From: Stentor coeruleus
Taxonomy: Eukaryota; Ciliophora; Heterotrichea; Heterotrichida; Stentoridae
Assembly (NCBI GenBank): GCA_001970955.1
Contig: MPUH01000206.1
Location: 18,549-82,548, forward strand
Direction: 5' to 3'
Length of the DNA: 64,000 bases
Of this stretch, positions 1 through 12,556 are shown piece by piece. The translations under genes and the position numbers were made by a program. How positions within the stretch are numbered: the stretch's first letter is position 1; every line of letters begins with the position of its first letter. The notes beneath the pieces are model-generated. The model did no database searches, was not told the origin of the DNA, and saw only the letters and a program-made list of their open reading frames with translations.

Positions 1-2603
1 TTAGCAAGACCATCAACATAAAGTCTAATAATTTGACTTTTGATTTTATTATCAGTTTTAGCTGTTATGTTAAATGTATAATAAGCTCCATTTCTTAAAA
101 TATCTTTATTAACAACCATTTTAAAATTCTCAATGGTTATGTTTAGTATTTCACCAAATTTGTCTTTGCAATATTCGTTTTCTTCAAAACACACCCATTC
201 AATTGAGATTATTGAATCTGATGAATCTGGATCTATAATTATAGCTGTTATAATTAAATCTTGAGTTTTGGTAATCGTACCCGAAGATTTATCGAGTTGA
301 ATTATTAAATCATTAGATTTTATGTTTAAACTAATTGTTTTTGACACTTCATAAAAATCAGGTTCTATTATAGCTGTGAGTTTAAAAACATGATGACTTC
401 CAGTTTTAAAGGTATTTGGAGGTATTAATAAGGAACTTGGATTTGAACTGTTAAAAATAATAGAGTTTAAATCAAAATCATTATTTGACATATATTCCCA
501 TATAAATGTAATTTGACCATTTTGACCACAGGAATCTTCGATATACCCTTGAATAAAAATTGTATCTGAATATAGAAATGATGTATCATCAGGAATACTA
601 AATCCTATTACTAGATGATTTTCTGATGTTATGGTTATTGAAATAGTCTCATTCGCATATGTATTATATGTCAAGTCTTTTGCTATACATATGATTTCTA
701 GGATTCCTTCTTGTAAATAAATAAATTTGATTTCAATTTTGTAGGATTTTATTGAACTTATAGATGAGTTTATATCTGGATTATATGGGTTTACTATCCA
801 TTGATACTCATAATTATTGTTATTTTGTGTATTTGAAATGATAATATTATCTTTTTTACATAATAAATACACGAAAGATGGACCTTTTAATTGAATTTTT
901 GGCTTTGAGATTGTTGAAGATAGAATTTCTATATTCAGAAAACTTTTATATTGATTGCATTGCTGTTCATATGGAGTAAGGGTATTATTCAATCCTATCA
1001 CAAACGTGTCTCCATCAAGAATAGTACTAAAGCTTATCAACATAACTTTTAAATCTACCCAGATGCATTCTATAAAAAATTCATTCAGATAATCTGGAAG
1101 AAATAAACGATACCCACAGTTAACTTCAGAACTTTCTATAACAAGTGTTGGAAATGTAATACTAATACTTTTAAAACCTTCATTATAACTTCCTAAAACA
1201 CTAGTTTCTGAAAAAGCATTAAAACATTCTCTTAAACAATCATTTCCACTTTGTGCATATCCATCAATACACTTACAATAAACATCAACATTAACACTAT
1301 TTTTAGTACAAATACATGTTCCATCGACTATATTTGCTAAAGGTACACATTCAATACAAATATCATTTACTTTTTCTAAACATATAGAATCTAATATATA
1401 AACATCAATTGAATTTGATATAACAGTTTTTAAATCAATATCTGTAAATGCTGATAATGTTGTAGTACCAGAAGTGTCAAATGATACTTGAAGAAGTGCT
1501 TCACCAGTTGTAGATTTTGCACTTTTTGTTCCAACTATTTCTATACTAGAAGATAAAATAGTGACAAAAGTTGAAAATGTTATATTTGATTCTGAAGGCC
1601 CAAAGAAATTTACTTTTATATCGATTTCTTTTCCTTTTTTAATGTAAATTGATTCTAAAATTATGTTTATTAAATCAACTCCGGTTATTGTTATAAAATT
1701 TTCTGATACAAATGGTTCTATGCAAACACCTTTAATATTTACTTTATATACTCCATTAGAGTTTATGATCAAATTTGAAAATAATACTATGCCAGATGAT
1801 ATTTTTTTTGCAGTGTTGCCTATAATGAAAGTATCTGGAGTCAAACTTAAATGAATTTCACATTCAAGACCTGAAGGAATAGTCATTTCCTCATCTTCAA
1901 AAGCTGAAAATAAAAAATCAAGTGAGGTTTTAATACTGACTGGCTAAATAAACTTTACATAAGTATTTAAAAATTCAATTGAATTATAAGTAAGCTTATA
2001 AACGTTGATAATCACACCATCAATAATTGTCACAAATGGATCCATGCTAAAATACAGCATTAAACGCTTTTCTCCAGATGTAAAAAATGATACAGATATC
2101 GACCCTATACTAGGAGCCGGGAATTCATAATTTAATTCAAAAATTTCACCGCTTACCATAAGTGCAGTAGTAAAATCTAAAGCAAAAAAAGCTGGCATTG
2201 AGCAATTATACTCAATAATTACTTCTTGATTTTGTTGAGCGGTGGAATATTTTGGTGTTACAATTGAAAATAGCGTCATAGAAAATGGATAATATAAAAT
2301 TTCTGTAATTAATTCGCACCCACTGCACGAAAGAGACAATGAATATTCGCCTTTTTTTGAAGGTATGAAAATACCATGATAGATGCCTGTAAAAGAAACT
2401 GAAGGATAAAATATAAATGATTCCGCAGGATTTATCTCAACATATAACATTTTGGGTGTATTGATAATATTGTTTTTTTCATCAACAAGCGTAAAATTAA
2501 GAAATGCTTCGTTTAATTCGTTTATGCCAAAGTAAAGATCAGAGAAAGTTAAAAGTGCATTGGTTTTGCATAGCAGAAATACAAAAATAAGTCTTATTAC
2601 CAT
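1..2603 (-). CDS. REJ-like large secreted/membrane protein, N-terminal part (runs off window)
   Basis: The first exon (1959-2603) starts at an ATG with an in-frame TAA just upstream and opens with a signal peptide (MVIRLIFVFLLCKTNA). A 15-nt intron (1944-1958, GTAAAGTTTATTTAG in sense) lies between codons. The second exon is then open from 1943 to the window edge, giving about 862 residues. Around residues 400-460 is a Cys-rich stretch of about 10 Cys resembling EGF-like or furin-like repeats. Downstream are repeated beta-rich segments with N-glycosylation sites and Trp motifs of the 'IEWVCFEENEYC' kind, which resemble REJ (receptor for egg jelly) modules of polycystin-1-like proteins. The REJ call is by eye and any membrane or channel part would lie outside the window. 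The N-terminus is paralogous to the gene at the right edge of the window. Confidence 0.7.
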
Positions 2604-5473
2604 ATTTTATATTAGCATCTGCTATCTAAATAACTATGTCACTACAATTATTACATAAATTTCCATAAAAAATTGTTTTTATTCATTTTTTGGTTGTTTT
2701 CGATATATTTTATAAAAATTCTTGTTTTAAAGTTCAAAAAGCTTTTCTCTTAAATAAAAATTCGAATGTTCCTATAATCATCAAAGCTAAATACTTACAA
2801 ATGCCATAAAATAAATTTCAGGAATATAAAAATATTTGGGATTTCAATTGGAAAAATCTCTTTTTCAAATGAAATTTATAGGCAAAAACATCGACCTTGG
2901 CTTAATGATTTTATGTTTTTTATATTTTATATACATTACAAGCCCTAACTGTTTAAAATTAAACAGTTTTTCTATATATATTTCCTAGAATAAAATTTTT
3001 TTTCATAGTACAAAATACCAATTTTAAAAAGTAAAGGTTTTTTGTCTTGAAACGATTTCTCAAAAGTGATTTCGATAATAAACTAAGCTTTTTTAAAGAA
3101 AAACTCAGATTTAAACATGATATTGTTTCTTGTGTATTTTTTTCTAAACAAAAACTGGGGTGAATTTGTATATTAGTTTATCTTGCTATTATCTTTAAGG
3201 CACTAGCCAATTATTTATAAAAATCTTGAAATAAATTATAAGATTATTGATATACCATGTGATAACAAAAGAGCATTGTTATTATCTAAAATGATGAATA
3301 TAAGAGAAAATATAATCTTAGTCTGTAAAGTAAATGGCATCTAGATTGTAGGAAGTGTTGAAAATACTGAAAATGTTTAGGAAAAATAATATCTTGACTT
3401 AGTAAAAAATAAACCCACTTATCAAAAATCATGTTATTAAGTAATTATTTTAAAAGACTAAAAATTTGAAATTAACTATGAATTATTTTTAGCAATTTAA
3501 TCTAATCAAAAATTATAATAACACTGTAACAGGTACTACAATTATTACTATTAAAGGAATATCTAATTGTATAAAACATCTTATAATTCTATTAATAGAA
3601 ATGTTAATATTCAACTTTATCCTAGCTTATATTTATATATATAAGAAGATGAATAAGAATATTTTTATGATAAATTTATTAAGTATAAAAAATAACTGAT
3701 TTAAAAAGTATATGTATCAACAAAATAATTAATAATAAGGTTAATGTATTAGTTGAATTTAAATAACAAATAAATCAATACAAGTATAAGTTCAAATGTT
3801 TTTTTATAACTATTAAATATTGCAAAAAGTAAAAATACAAATAATTTGCCATGGAGTGTCGATAAGAGATATAAATAATCAATAAGTTCATAGAAGAAAG
3901 GTAATGAAAGTAATACAATAACACAAAAAATGGTTAAAGGAAAACAGAATAATTTGAAATTACATCTAAGGAACAAAAATATTAGAACTGGAATTCGAAA
4001 AATACTGGAAATATGATATTAAAAAGTTCCAGTAAAACTATAGATCATTTATAGCATTTGCGATTATATTATTATAGAAAAAAACTACATACACCAACTT
4101 AGTTTGTATTTTAAAATTTATATTATATACAAAAGAAATAGTCTATAATAAAGATCATAATAAAAGACTGGTACCATCATAATAAGAGTTATTGCAAGAT
4201 TAATATTATAAACTAGTCTGAATCCTATAATGTGCAACAGAATGCAATAAATAAATTGCTTCTAAAGCTAATAATCTTTCATTTTATGCTTTATAAATCT
4301 AATTAATAAATTCCCAGTAGTTAAATCATTAACCCTAACATAAAAGTAAACATAAAGTAATCATAATAAATGATTTTACAGTTTTGAATTTTATCTTTGT
4401 CTAAAAAGCCAAAAGTTTAAGGAATTTCCTATATAATTTTTTCAACTTTTTTATCTTTATAGTCAGGCACTTAGAAGATATTATTAATTATATTAAATTC
4501 TTTGTTAGCAATGAAGACTTCTTTGGAATCTAGTATATTATCAAAAATATGCACTTATTTTTTATATAAATTAAAAGAATGAGCAAATAGGAAGTATTAG
4601 AGGGTTAATGATATAATTTTCATTTAGAAGAAAAAGAAGGTTTGTTTGGGATGATAAAAGATGTGACTATATAGAAAGATAAGTATAATCTTGGGTTGCT
4701 CCATATAAAGAAATGAAAATTATAATTATAATATACTATAAAGATGAATAATCTATATAATTTTAAGTTGCATAGGGATAGGATTTAAACACAACTGTGG
4801 GAAAAGAGATGAAAACAACTTCGCTGTATATACCCTTAATTAGAAATTCACACATTTTTTACCTTTTAGCATAAATTAGTAAGGACTATAAGCTATGTGA
4901 CAAATTTAAACCTAAAATTATGATATAAAAAACTTCCCAAGCTAAAGTGATTTAGCACTTTATTGATCTGATTTCTATATTATATACTTCGAGGCCAAAA
5001 AAAAATACATCTTATATAAAATCTAATAGAAAAAGTGCTATATCTTTAAATATGCCTATTTTTTCTATAATTATTATATTAAGCCAATAAAATTGTCTAG
5101 TAGCTTACAAGCATCTGACGAATATTTTTGATTCAGAATAAAGCATCGTTCTTATAATAATCATAAAAAAATAACACTGCTGAAAAAGGAATTAAGGATA
5201 ATCTTATAGACATTCTATAAAATTATCTTATTTAAAGAATCAGCATAACTCACACCATCTCTCTATATCCAAAAGTCAACAAACAATATAATAATAAATA
5301 CACTTACTCTAAGCTTTAAAACTATATTTAATTTCCCATACAATTAAACTTAAATATAATCATAATTTTAATATTTACAAGAAATTTTTATTAATAAACT
5401 ATTCAAATCTAAAAATATATTCCTTTATTTATCCTAAGCCTTAATTTTATTATATAAATTAGTATTAGCCATT
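2604..5473. other. AT-rich intergenic region, no supported gene
   Basis: About 2.9 kb separates the divergent REJ-like gene and the acid phosphatase. Reading frames are broken by frequent stops. A stretch around 4560-4720 on the plus strand reads like decayed coding sequence (for example EEKEGLFGMIKDVTI, flanked by stops), but I cannot assign a family. The sequence directly before 5474 is C-rich and G-poor, as expected for a 5' flank. Confidence 0.5.
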
Positions 5474-7066
5474 ATGTTAGCGCCTTGCCTATATTCAGCT
5501 ATATTAGCTACCTATATTATTACTTCATTCTCATATGCAACCCTTTCAATTTTATTAGAAGATTCAAATTCCCAAATCCAAGCATCTCAACTTCCAATTA
5601 TTCCTAGCCAAATAGCACATAAGATAATGGATACTACATATTTTAATGACTCTAATCTAGAATCTAGATTTACATTAGCGAATAGCTATAAAGATATCAA
5701 CCCTCAAAAAAATGCATTAGAAGTTGTAGTAAACGTCTCAAATATAAACTCAGGATTTTTTTTCCCATTAAACGAAAAATTGCCTGGAAGTTACTTTTGG
5801 CAAGTTTATCCACAACAAATAAAAATAGCATGGACTGAAAACTCACGTGAAATAATTGTAACATGGATATCTTATAACAATTTAACTGGAAGACTTGCAT
5901 ATCGTAAATCATATTGTATTGAATGTTCTATACCAAGTGAGTGGATTTTTATACGTTCTAATGTTTCTGAGTATGATTTTGGGGATAATTTTTCAAATAT
6001 TCAATACATTCATAGTGTAAGAATATCTGAATTAAATGAAGATTGTGTTTATGAGTATCTTGTTGGTCTTTATTCTTTCTGGAGTGAATTGTTTATTATA
6101 AAAGGAAAAACTCCTAATTATATACATAAGACTGTTTATAACAAAACTGAAGAACCTGTAAAATTTACAATTATTGGAGATTGGGGTACTGGGGCACAAG
6201 GTCAATATACAGAAAGATTATTAGAAAAAGATTTAGATTTAAGACCTGTTGATGGGATTATCCATCTTGGAGATATTGCTTATGACCTTGATTCTAATAA
6301 TGGTGAAGTTGGTGATGAGTTTCTTAGAATGATTCAACCTATTGCCGCTAGATTTCCTTATATGACCTTACCTGGTAATCATGAATATTTTAAAAATATG
6401 ACTCATTATACAAATAGATTTAAAATGCCAAGAAATAATGATAATCAAGGTACGGGGTTGTTTTATTCTTTTAATCTTGGTTATGCTCATTTTATATTAA
6501 TCAATACAGAAGTTTATTTTAGACCAAAACAATTATTTGGTATTAATACTCAAGATAATTGGCTTGTTAAAGATCTTAAAAAAGCTAATGAAAATAGAGA
6601 ACAGGTTCCTTGGGTGTTTGTTTTTATGCATAGACCTATTTATTGCTCGAGTATAAAGGATGATTGTTCTAGTTTTGCGGATTCTTTGAAGAATAAACTT
6701 GAAGATATTTTTAATGAGTATTCTGTGGATGTTGTTTTTCAAGCTCATTCTCATATTTATGAAAGAACTTATCCAATTTATAATGGTAAAGAGAAATCAG
6801 GGCTTAGATCAAAACATGTTTATAAATCTGCAGAAGCTCCGATTTATATTGTAAATGGTCATGCGGGAAGTAGAGAAGGGCATGATTCGTTATTTAAACC
6901 AAAGTTTGAAACCTGGCATATTTTAGGATTTGAGAAAGATTATGGATATGGAAGACTTGAGGTTTATAACAAAACGCATATGTATTATGAAGAATTCAGT
7001 TCGGAAAAAGGGGAAATAATTGATCATTTCTGGACTATAAAAAGCAAAGCGAGATATAATATTTAG
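5474..7066 (+). CDS. Purple acid phosphatase (metallophosphoesterase), secreted or lysosomal
   Basis: The protein has 530 residues and begins with a hydrophobic signal peptide (about residues 1-22), so it enters the secretory or lysosomal route. Residues about 105-210 form the N-terminal fibronectin-III-like domain of plant- and protist-type purple acid phosphatases (IKIAWTEN, VTWISYN). The dimetal centre motifs follow in order: GDWG near 235, GDIAYD near 266, GNHE near 300, a His in MHRPIY near 385, and AHSHIYER near 424-431. The usual G of GHxHxYER is A here. All metal ligands expected from the family are present, so an active phosphomonoesterase is likely. No intron is needed. A decayed copy of the N-terminal domain lies about 1 kb downstream. 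Confidence 0.93.
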   Translation: MLAPCLYSAILATYIITSFSYATLSILLEDSNSQIQASQLPIIPSQIAHKIMDTTYFNDSNLESRFTLANSYKDINPQKNALEVVVNVSNINSGFFFPLNEKLPGSYFWQVYPQQIKIAWTENSREIIVTWISYNNLTGRLAYRKSYCIECSIPSEWIFIRSNVSEYDFGDNFSNIQYIHSVRISELNEDCVYEYLVGLYSFWSELFIIKGKTPNYIHKTVYNKTEEPVKFTIIGDWGTGAQGQYTERLLEKDLDLRPVDGIIHLGDIAYDLDSNNGEVGDEFLRMIQPIAARFPYMTLPGNHEYFKNMTHYTNRFKMPRNNDNQGTGLFYSFNLGYAHFILINTEVYFRPKQLFGINTQDNWLVKDLKKANENREQVPWVFVFMHRPIYCSSIKDDCSSFADSLKNKLEDIFNEYSVDVVFQAHSHIYERTYPIYNGKEKSGLRSKHVYKSAEAPIYIVNGHAGSREGHDSLFKPKFETWHILGFEKDYGYGRLEVYNKTHMYYEEFSSEKGEIIDHFWTIKSKARYNI

Positions 7067-8777
7067 AATTAATAATCTCACTATCAAAACTAAGAATTTA
7101 GAATTACCTTCTTCATTTTCTCCTTAAGATTACTAAGTTGTTTTGTATTTAAGTATTTTTTATACGTGAAAAGCATAAAGTTTTAAATAATTTATATGGT
7201 ATATGCTTTTTCTTGTATTTCGAAAGGAATTTTTTAAGTTTTTAATGGTAATTATTTGATTTTTCTGATTTTCCTATGATGAAAAAGTAAAATTATTATA
7301 GTAACTAAATTTATAGTATACTAAAATCAATAAAATATTAATCTATAATTTATACAAGTTTAAGCTATAAATTATATCTTGGTAGCCAAAAAACTTTTTT
7401 GATTTTCTTGAAAATGACTAAAATTAATCAGAAAATTTGAGTTTTTAATTAGAATCCCCAGCTTGATTATTGTATATATAAATCTTTTATCAATACATTT
7501 TGTGTTAAATAAACTGATTTGATATATGAATAGACTATATAGCTTTTATGATTTATGGTGATGAGACCAAAATATTTTTTAATTAAAAACTCAAACCAGC
7601 ATATCTAAAGAGTGCAATTAAAAACTTATACTGATGATAATTGTCTTTTACTTTAGATGAATTATCAGGATGATTTTTTTAATCCTTTCATTTTTTTTCT
7701 TATAAAATGTGTTTGTGGGTAAATTGCATGGTCTTCGGGTTTTCATTTTTTATTATCAGGACCTAACGAAATTCCTGAAATCTAGAATTGCATAGAAGGT
7801 AAGGAAAAATAATAATTTAATTCATGCAATTTCAGTTTATGTGCTTTGGTAGTTTACTTTGATTATCATCCACAATAATCATTAAATACAACCAAATACC
7901 TTAATTTTGCTACGATAAAAAAACCAATAAAATCTCTAACCCTTCTCATCAATGAAATTACTATAAAAATCATTGAGATACACATAAATTTATATGAGAA
8001 TTTGAGTAAGAAACATATAATCAATAATTTATTCCTATGAGCGAGGTAGATGTATAACAAGGAGGCAAATTAATTCTAACAACTTTAGTCAAAGTATTGG
8101 ATTTTATTTCCTATTTAATAATGACAATTCTAAATATTTTTGGTCATTTTATCCACAAAAATAAAAATTGCATAGACAGAAAACCCATATGAAAATCTAG
8201 TAACTTGGGTTTCTTATAATGATTTTTATAGAAAACTTGAATATGACAACTTATTTTACACAAACTCTACTTTAAGTAATAATTGGGTTTTTTATAAAAT
8301 CTAAAGTTAGAAGAGTTGGTTTAGTAAATACATTTTTTGGTTGTGATGTAAAGTTATTGAGTAATTTAAATAATTTTTGGCAATCTTAAAGACTTTACTT
8401 GTGTTAATAAAAACCCCTGCTAATAAATTAATTTAATATTAAAAGCCAAATGATGATTATAAATACCTTCTAAAATTTTATATTAAAAATTCTATAACTA
8501 TTAATCAGGATTTTACAAATTTAATACTAAAACTCTAGTTTGAATATCAAAACATAGAACATATACTAAACAAACAAATCTCATGCATAATTTTAAAACT
8601 TTTCACATAATTTATATCAAATTTCCAAAAATCTACAATCATAAACAAAATCTCTAATTTTCAATCCTATCATATCTTCCTTTTTACCCTAAAACCATAT
8701 TCTCAAATCATAAAAAAAAAATCCTCTTTTTAAAATCCTATCTCAAAAACTTGTATTTTATTATACGAAATTATTAA
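7067..8777. other. Intergenic region carrying a phosphatase relic
   Basis: G-rich sequence follows the phosphatase stop. Apart from the pseudogene at about 8075-8445, I see no coding signal. The C-rich stretch 8500-8777 is the 3' flank of the minus-strand gene to the right. Confidence 0.5.
8075..8445 (+). pseudogene. Decayed N-terminal fragment of a purple acid phosphatase
   Basis: Piecewise translation follows the neighbouring phosphatase: GFYFLFNND then YFWSFYPQ match its GFFFPLNEK and YFWQVYPQQ. Next IKIA-stop-TENPYENLVTWVSYND matches IKIAWTENSREIIVTWISYNN, and CDVKLLSNLNNFWQS matches CVYEYLVGLYSFWSE. One base is missing in the run corresponding to CCACAACAAATA, the Trp TGG is now TAG, and further stops follow. 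The relic covers only the fibronectin-like domain, with no trace of the catalytic domain. It looks like an old tandem or partial duplication in the same orientation. Confidence 0.85.
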
Positions 8778-9176
8778 TCACTTATAATAAATCTTCCTCT
8801 TCATTTCATCTAATTTCTCAATCTCTCTACGTAATTGCATATTTTCTTCTTCTAATGTTACTCGATTATTAGAATTTTTATGAACAATTCTATCCCAGTT
8901 TCGATTAAGTTTTTCAATATCAGCTATGAAATGTGCAGGCATCGATTGTTGCTTATATTTTTCTTTATTTCTAACTGATTCAAATAAAGTTTTGATTCTA
9001 CGAGTTTGAAGCAAGGCTAGTTCTTGATTGTTTTTATGGGTTTCTTTTTCTATTTCGGACATCCAGTCATTGATACGTTTCCATTTCTCTTCACGATACC
9101 AGTCATTTTCTAGAACTGAAGCATCTCCAATATCATTAGTTTGTCGTTTAAGGTTGATTATTACCCCAGGTTTCAT
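8778..9176 (-). CDS. Hypothetical coiled-coil protein, 132 aa
   Basis: The ATG-initiated frame is rich in Lys, Glu and Arg. Residues about 30-75 and 105-130 are heptad-like (EEENMQLRREIEKLDEMKR), which suggests a helical coiled-coil protein. I do not recognise a family. Skew supports a real transcript: the sequence right of the start is G-rich and C-poor on the plus strand, and that left of the stop is C-rich, as at other minus-strand genes here. No signal peptide or membrane segment is visible. Confidence 0.6.
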   Translation of the reverse strand: MKPGVIINLKRQTNDIGDASVLENDWYREEKWKRINDWMSEIEKETHKNNQELALLQTRRIKTLFESVRNKEKYKQQSMPAHFIADIEKLNRNWDRIVHKNSNNRVTLEEENMQLRREIEKLDEMKRKIYYK

Positions 9177-9912
9177 AGTTATTTGTATGATAATAAAAAA
9201 TTTGAAGAGGGATAATAATATGTGATTTAAAGGATGGGGAGATAAGAGGTAAGGGTTTTAGAGGTTAAGAGGATTTTGATGATACTTTTTAAAGTGGAGT
9301 TTTTTGGAAGGATTATAATTTTTTTTTACTGTGAATTTTGTGTTTGGAAAAGGATTTTTGGTTTTAGGGAAAAATTATATGGGAAAAGAGGCTTTTGGAT
9401 TTTAGAGATGCTGGCTTGGATTTATAGATTTTTTATGGATTTATTAGATTTTTAGTTTTGGTTAAGATTTATGATGATGAAAGTTTTATGGGATAGTGAT
9501 ACTAATACTAATACTAATATAAATAAAGTTTAAGATATTTAAAGTATGTAGATTTTCTGGATAAACAAAAATAAATTTATGGATGATTGTGAAGAGGAAC
9601 TTTTAATAACGTAAATCTCATATTTGGGAAAAGTAATAAAGTATTCTAAAATCGATTTTAAAAGCATCACATGGCATAGATATCCACTTGAATAAAATTA
9701 TAAAGTTTTTAGATATTCATTATTTCTTTAAAACCTTCACCAAATTTCAAATAACTAATTTTTAAGTCTATTAATAATATCACATTATACGATCTTATAA
9801 CTACATACCTACATGCCTGCTTATAAATTCGAAATTCTATGAATAAACCCACAAAAAGACCACAAATCTTTTTGTTATATTTTCCCATAATCTAAACAGT
9901 TGTAAGCTTATA
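9177..9912. other. Divergent intergenic region
   Basis: This lies between a minus-strand and a plus-strand gene start. The plus strand is G-rich and C-poor to about 9520 and C-rich from about 9720, matching two back-to-back 5' flanks. No gene or RNA is recognised. Confidence 0.5.
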
Positions 9913-11015
9913 ATGAATCTAACATATGACGAAATCCTTTACGAACTAAAAGTGTTTTCAAGGAACTATTCTCAAGCCCATCTAACCTTTTCTAAATGGA
10001 GAAGCTATAAGAAGAAAGTTGACATAATCCCTGATTCCCAACTGACAACTTGTGAAATTGATGATAAAACATATGGACTTATATACCGTGAAAGACTTCA
10101 ATCTATAGAAGCATTTCTTTTTGAAAGCATAACCAAACGCACGACTATAAAAAGAAATGAGCGTCTTTTTAAAGAAATCCAACGTATATGGAGGCTTTTA
10201 AATCCATTCCACTTATCTGGTATTTCACGTCAGGTTTATGTAAAATTCTATGAGTTCATACATTTCCAAGTCCTCAACATAAACGCTCAAGTAGAAGAAT
10301 ATGAAAACATAGGAAAAATTGACTCTGAAATCGATTTTGGGAATAACGAAGCTTTAGGATTTATGCAATTTTACGATTCACTTTTCGAAAACCTAGACGC
10401 TTATGCTAAAAGTACTCTTGCAAATGAGTATTGCAGAATAGCTAAAAAACTTCATAGAGAAGTCAAAAACTCGATTTGGATAAAAAGTCAAGACTTGCAT
10501 AATAAACTATATTGTGAAGGTTACAAAGCTCATATGCCATCATGGGCTGTAAACCATATGAAAACTAAATCTATAGAAGTCCCTACAACCAGTTTTATAA
10601 GGTCAAATATTTTTACCTCAAATATCCCTACAAGACTTATGTCAAAGTCTTCAAAAAAAGATCGTAGTAATGACTTTATTGAAACAAAATATAGAAAAAT
10701 AACAACTGCTTGGACTAATAGAACTAAAAACTTAAACAAAACCCTTGCTCCTATAAAAAGCCCTGAGAGCAAATATAGGAAAACTTTAAATATCATTGGT
10801 TTACCTAATAAAATTGATAATGTAAGCCCTGTTGCTAAGAAAGCTAAAAATTTTAGGGATAAAAAAGTTATAGAAGAAATCGTTAAGGATCGCAAAGTTA
10901 AAAAATTTGAGACTCCACAGCGTATANCGTTAAGGATCGCAAAGTTAAAAAATTTGAGACTCCACAGCGTATATTGCAGACTCCATTGAAATATCTTTTT
11001 AATCTTAATGAATGA
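9913..11015 (+). CDS. Hypothetical basic protein, about 351 aa after collapsing an assembly duplication
   Basis: The frame starts at an ATG with a C-rich 5' flank. The N at 10927 separates two identical 46-nt copies (10881-10926 and 10928-10973). As given, the frame shifts and ends early. Removing the N and one copy restores ...KFETPQRILQTPLKYLFNLNE and a TGA at 11013-11015, with a length divisible by three. Residues 1-200 look helical and globular (RIWRLLNPFHLSGISRQVY). Residues about 215-350 are Lys-, Ser- and Thr-rich and probably disordered. I recognise no family. It converges tail-to-tail with the CDPK gene 59 bp away. Confidence 0.65.
10881..10973. repeat. 46-nt direct repeat around a single N (probable assembly overlap)
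   Basis: Copies 10881-10926 and 10928-10973 are identical and separated by the N at 10927. Collapsing them repairs the reading frame of the surrounding gene, so this is most likely a contig overlap that was not merged. Confidence 0.9.
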
Positions 11016-11074
11016 TTTTGTATATAAGGCGAATAAGAAGTTGAAGAATAAAAATTTAATGATAAAACTATAGA

Positions 11075-12556
11075 TTAGGACGACTCTGTTTTTGTTGTGA
11101 GGTAATTTTTAAGCTCTTCAAGGCTGATTAATCCATCTCCATTAGAATCCGCTTGCGTAAGAAAATCTGCCCATTCTGAATCTTTGATCCCAGGTATAGC
11201 CTGTTTGAGTTCATCAAGGGATAAAGTCCCATCTCCACCAATATCATAAATCTTAAAAGCAATCTCCAATTCTTTTTTTTGCGAAAGACAAGACCAATCC
11301 TGAGTAGCAGCAAGAAACTGTGTATAATTTATCGTCCCATCCCCTTCTCCATCAAGTTTTTTCATCAACTCATTAAGACTTGCTGGGGCAGGTATTCCAA
11401 GTGCATCATATCCTTCTTCAATTTCATCTTTACTCAAAGTCCCATCTCCATTTTTATCCAAATTTATGAACATGTCGCTAAGTTTTCTCATTTCAATAGT
11501 CCCCATGACTTGATTGGATATAAAAGAAAAAATCGATTTCTCTAATTTATTCCTGGCCTTTATAAAAATTACATTGAATTTACCAAGATTTACTAGAGCT
11601 TCTTGGCATATAGGGTTATCATTAATTGTACTACGAGTATATGATACTAACCAAGGATCTGAAAGGACATCTTCTGCTGTAGGTCGATCTTTAGGATCTT
11701 TTTTTAGCATTTTTATTATAAGATTCTTAGCTTCAGTGCTTATTGATGACCATACTGTATTATGCATATCTATAACCCCTTGGCTTATCATCTTAGCAGT
11801 ACCCGCATCTGTATCAGCTTGAAAAGGTAAACGTCCACTAAGCATTGTATATAATATAACCCCAGCACTCCATATATCACTTTTTAATGATACATTGCCT
11901 TTAAATCTTTCTGGGGCCATATAACTTACTGCTCCTACTGATAATTGAAGGTCACTTTCATTAGAATTACTTATTCTTGAAATACCAAAATCAAAAATTT
12001 TCAAATGAGCATCAGGGGCGTCTGATTCAAAAAGCAAGTTTTCAGGCTTTATATCCCGGTGTATAATACCTAATCTGTGACAGTAGTTTAATGCGAGTAT
12101 TATATGGCATAAGTACCTTGCCGCAAGACGTTCTGTGATTTTTTCTATAGTGACAAGCTTTTCAAATAGCTGCCCACCGCTTAGGTATTCAGAAATAATA
12201 TAAATCCTTGTTGTTGTTTCGATAATTTCGTATATTCTCATAATACTAGGATGGTCCTGTTTAGATTTTACTATGTTTTTTAGTAAAGATAACTCGTAAA
12301 AAAAACCATCAAGCTCGCTTTGATTCATCATGGACTTGATAAGTTCTTTTGCGGCACGTTCCAAACCACTTCTTTTGTCTTTGACTAGGAAGACATTTCC
12401 TAAAGAACCACTACCTAGGGTTTTAATAATTGTATAGCTTTCTCGTATTGAACCAATAGACCTACATACAGATTTTGGGTTTTTAGATGTATCGATTATG
12501 TCTCGATTAGATACAAGAAGCAAAGGATCAGTACCTGATGATGAACAGCATCCCAT
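11075..12556 (-). CDS. Calcium-dependent protein kinase (CDPK) with four EF-hands
   Basis: The 493-residue protein begins MGCCSSS, a classic Gly2 myristoylation and Cys3/Cys4 palmitoylation signal, so membrane anchoring is likely. The kinase domain spans about 41-305, with Gly loop GSGSLG (48-53), Lys70, HRDIKPEN (166-173), DFG (189-191) and APE (214-216). After a junction segment come EF-hands with loops starting near 367, 402, 438 and 470. Loops 1 and 4 are canonical (DKNGDGTLSKDE, DSNGDGLISLEE). Loop 2 ends in Gln instead of Glu and loop 3 has Gly at position 3, so those sites may bind Ca2+ weakly. CDPKs phosphorylate Ser/Thr in response to Ca2+. The activation loop GAVSYMAPE is slightly unusual. 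Confidence 0.95.
   Translation of the reverse strand: MGCCSSSGTDPLLLVSNRDIIDTSKNPKSVCRSIGSIRESYTIIKTLGSGSLGNVFLVKDKRSGLERAAKELIKSMMNQSELDGFFYELSLLKNIVKSKQDHPSIMRIYEIIETTTRIYIISEYLSGGQLFEKLVTIEKITERLAARYLCHIILALNYCHRLGIIHRDIKPENLLFESDAPDAHLKIFDFGISRISNSNESDLQLSVGAVSYMAPERFKGNVSLKSDIWSAGVILYTMLSGRLPFQADTDAGTAKMISQGVIDMHNTVWSSISTEAKNLIIKMLKKDPKDRPTAEDVLSDPWLVSYTRSTINDNPICQEALVNLGKFNVIFIKARNKLEKSIFSFISNQVMGTIEMRKLSDMFINLDKNGDGTLSKDEIEEGYDALGIPAPASLNELMKKLDGEGDGTINYTQFLAATQDWSCLSQKKELEIAFKIYDIGGDGTLSLDELKQAIPGIKDSEWADFLTQADSNGDGLISLEELKNYLTTKTESS

Noticed and set aside
3749-3976. Hydrophobic 75-codon minus-strand frame
   Set aside because: Phe/Leu-rich translation typical of AT-rich noncoding DNA, with no flank skew or homology.
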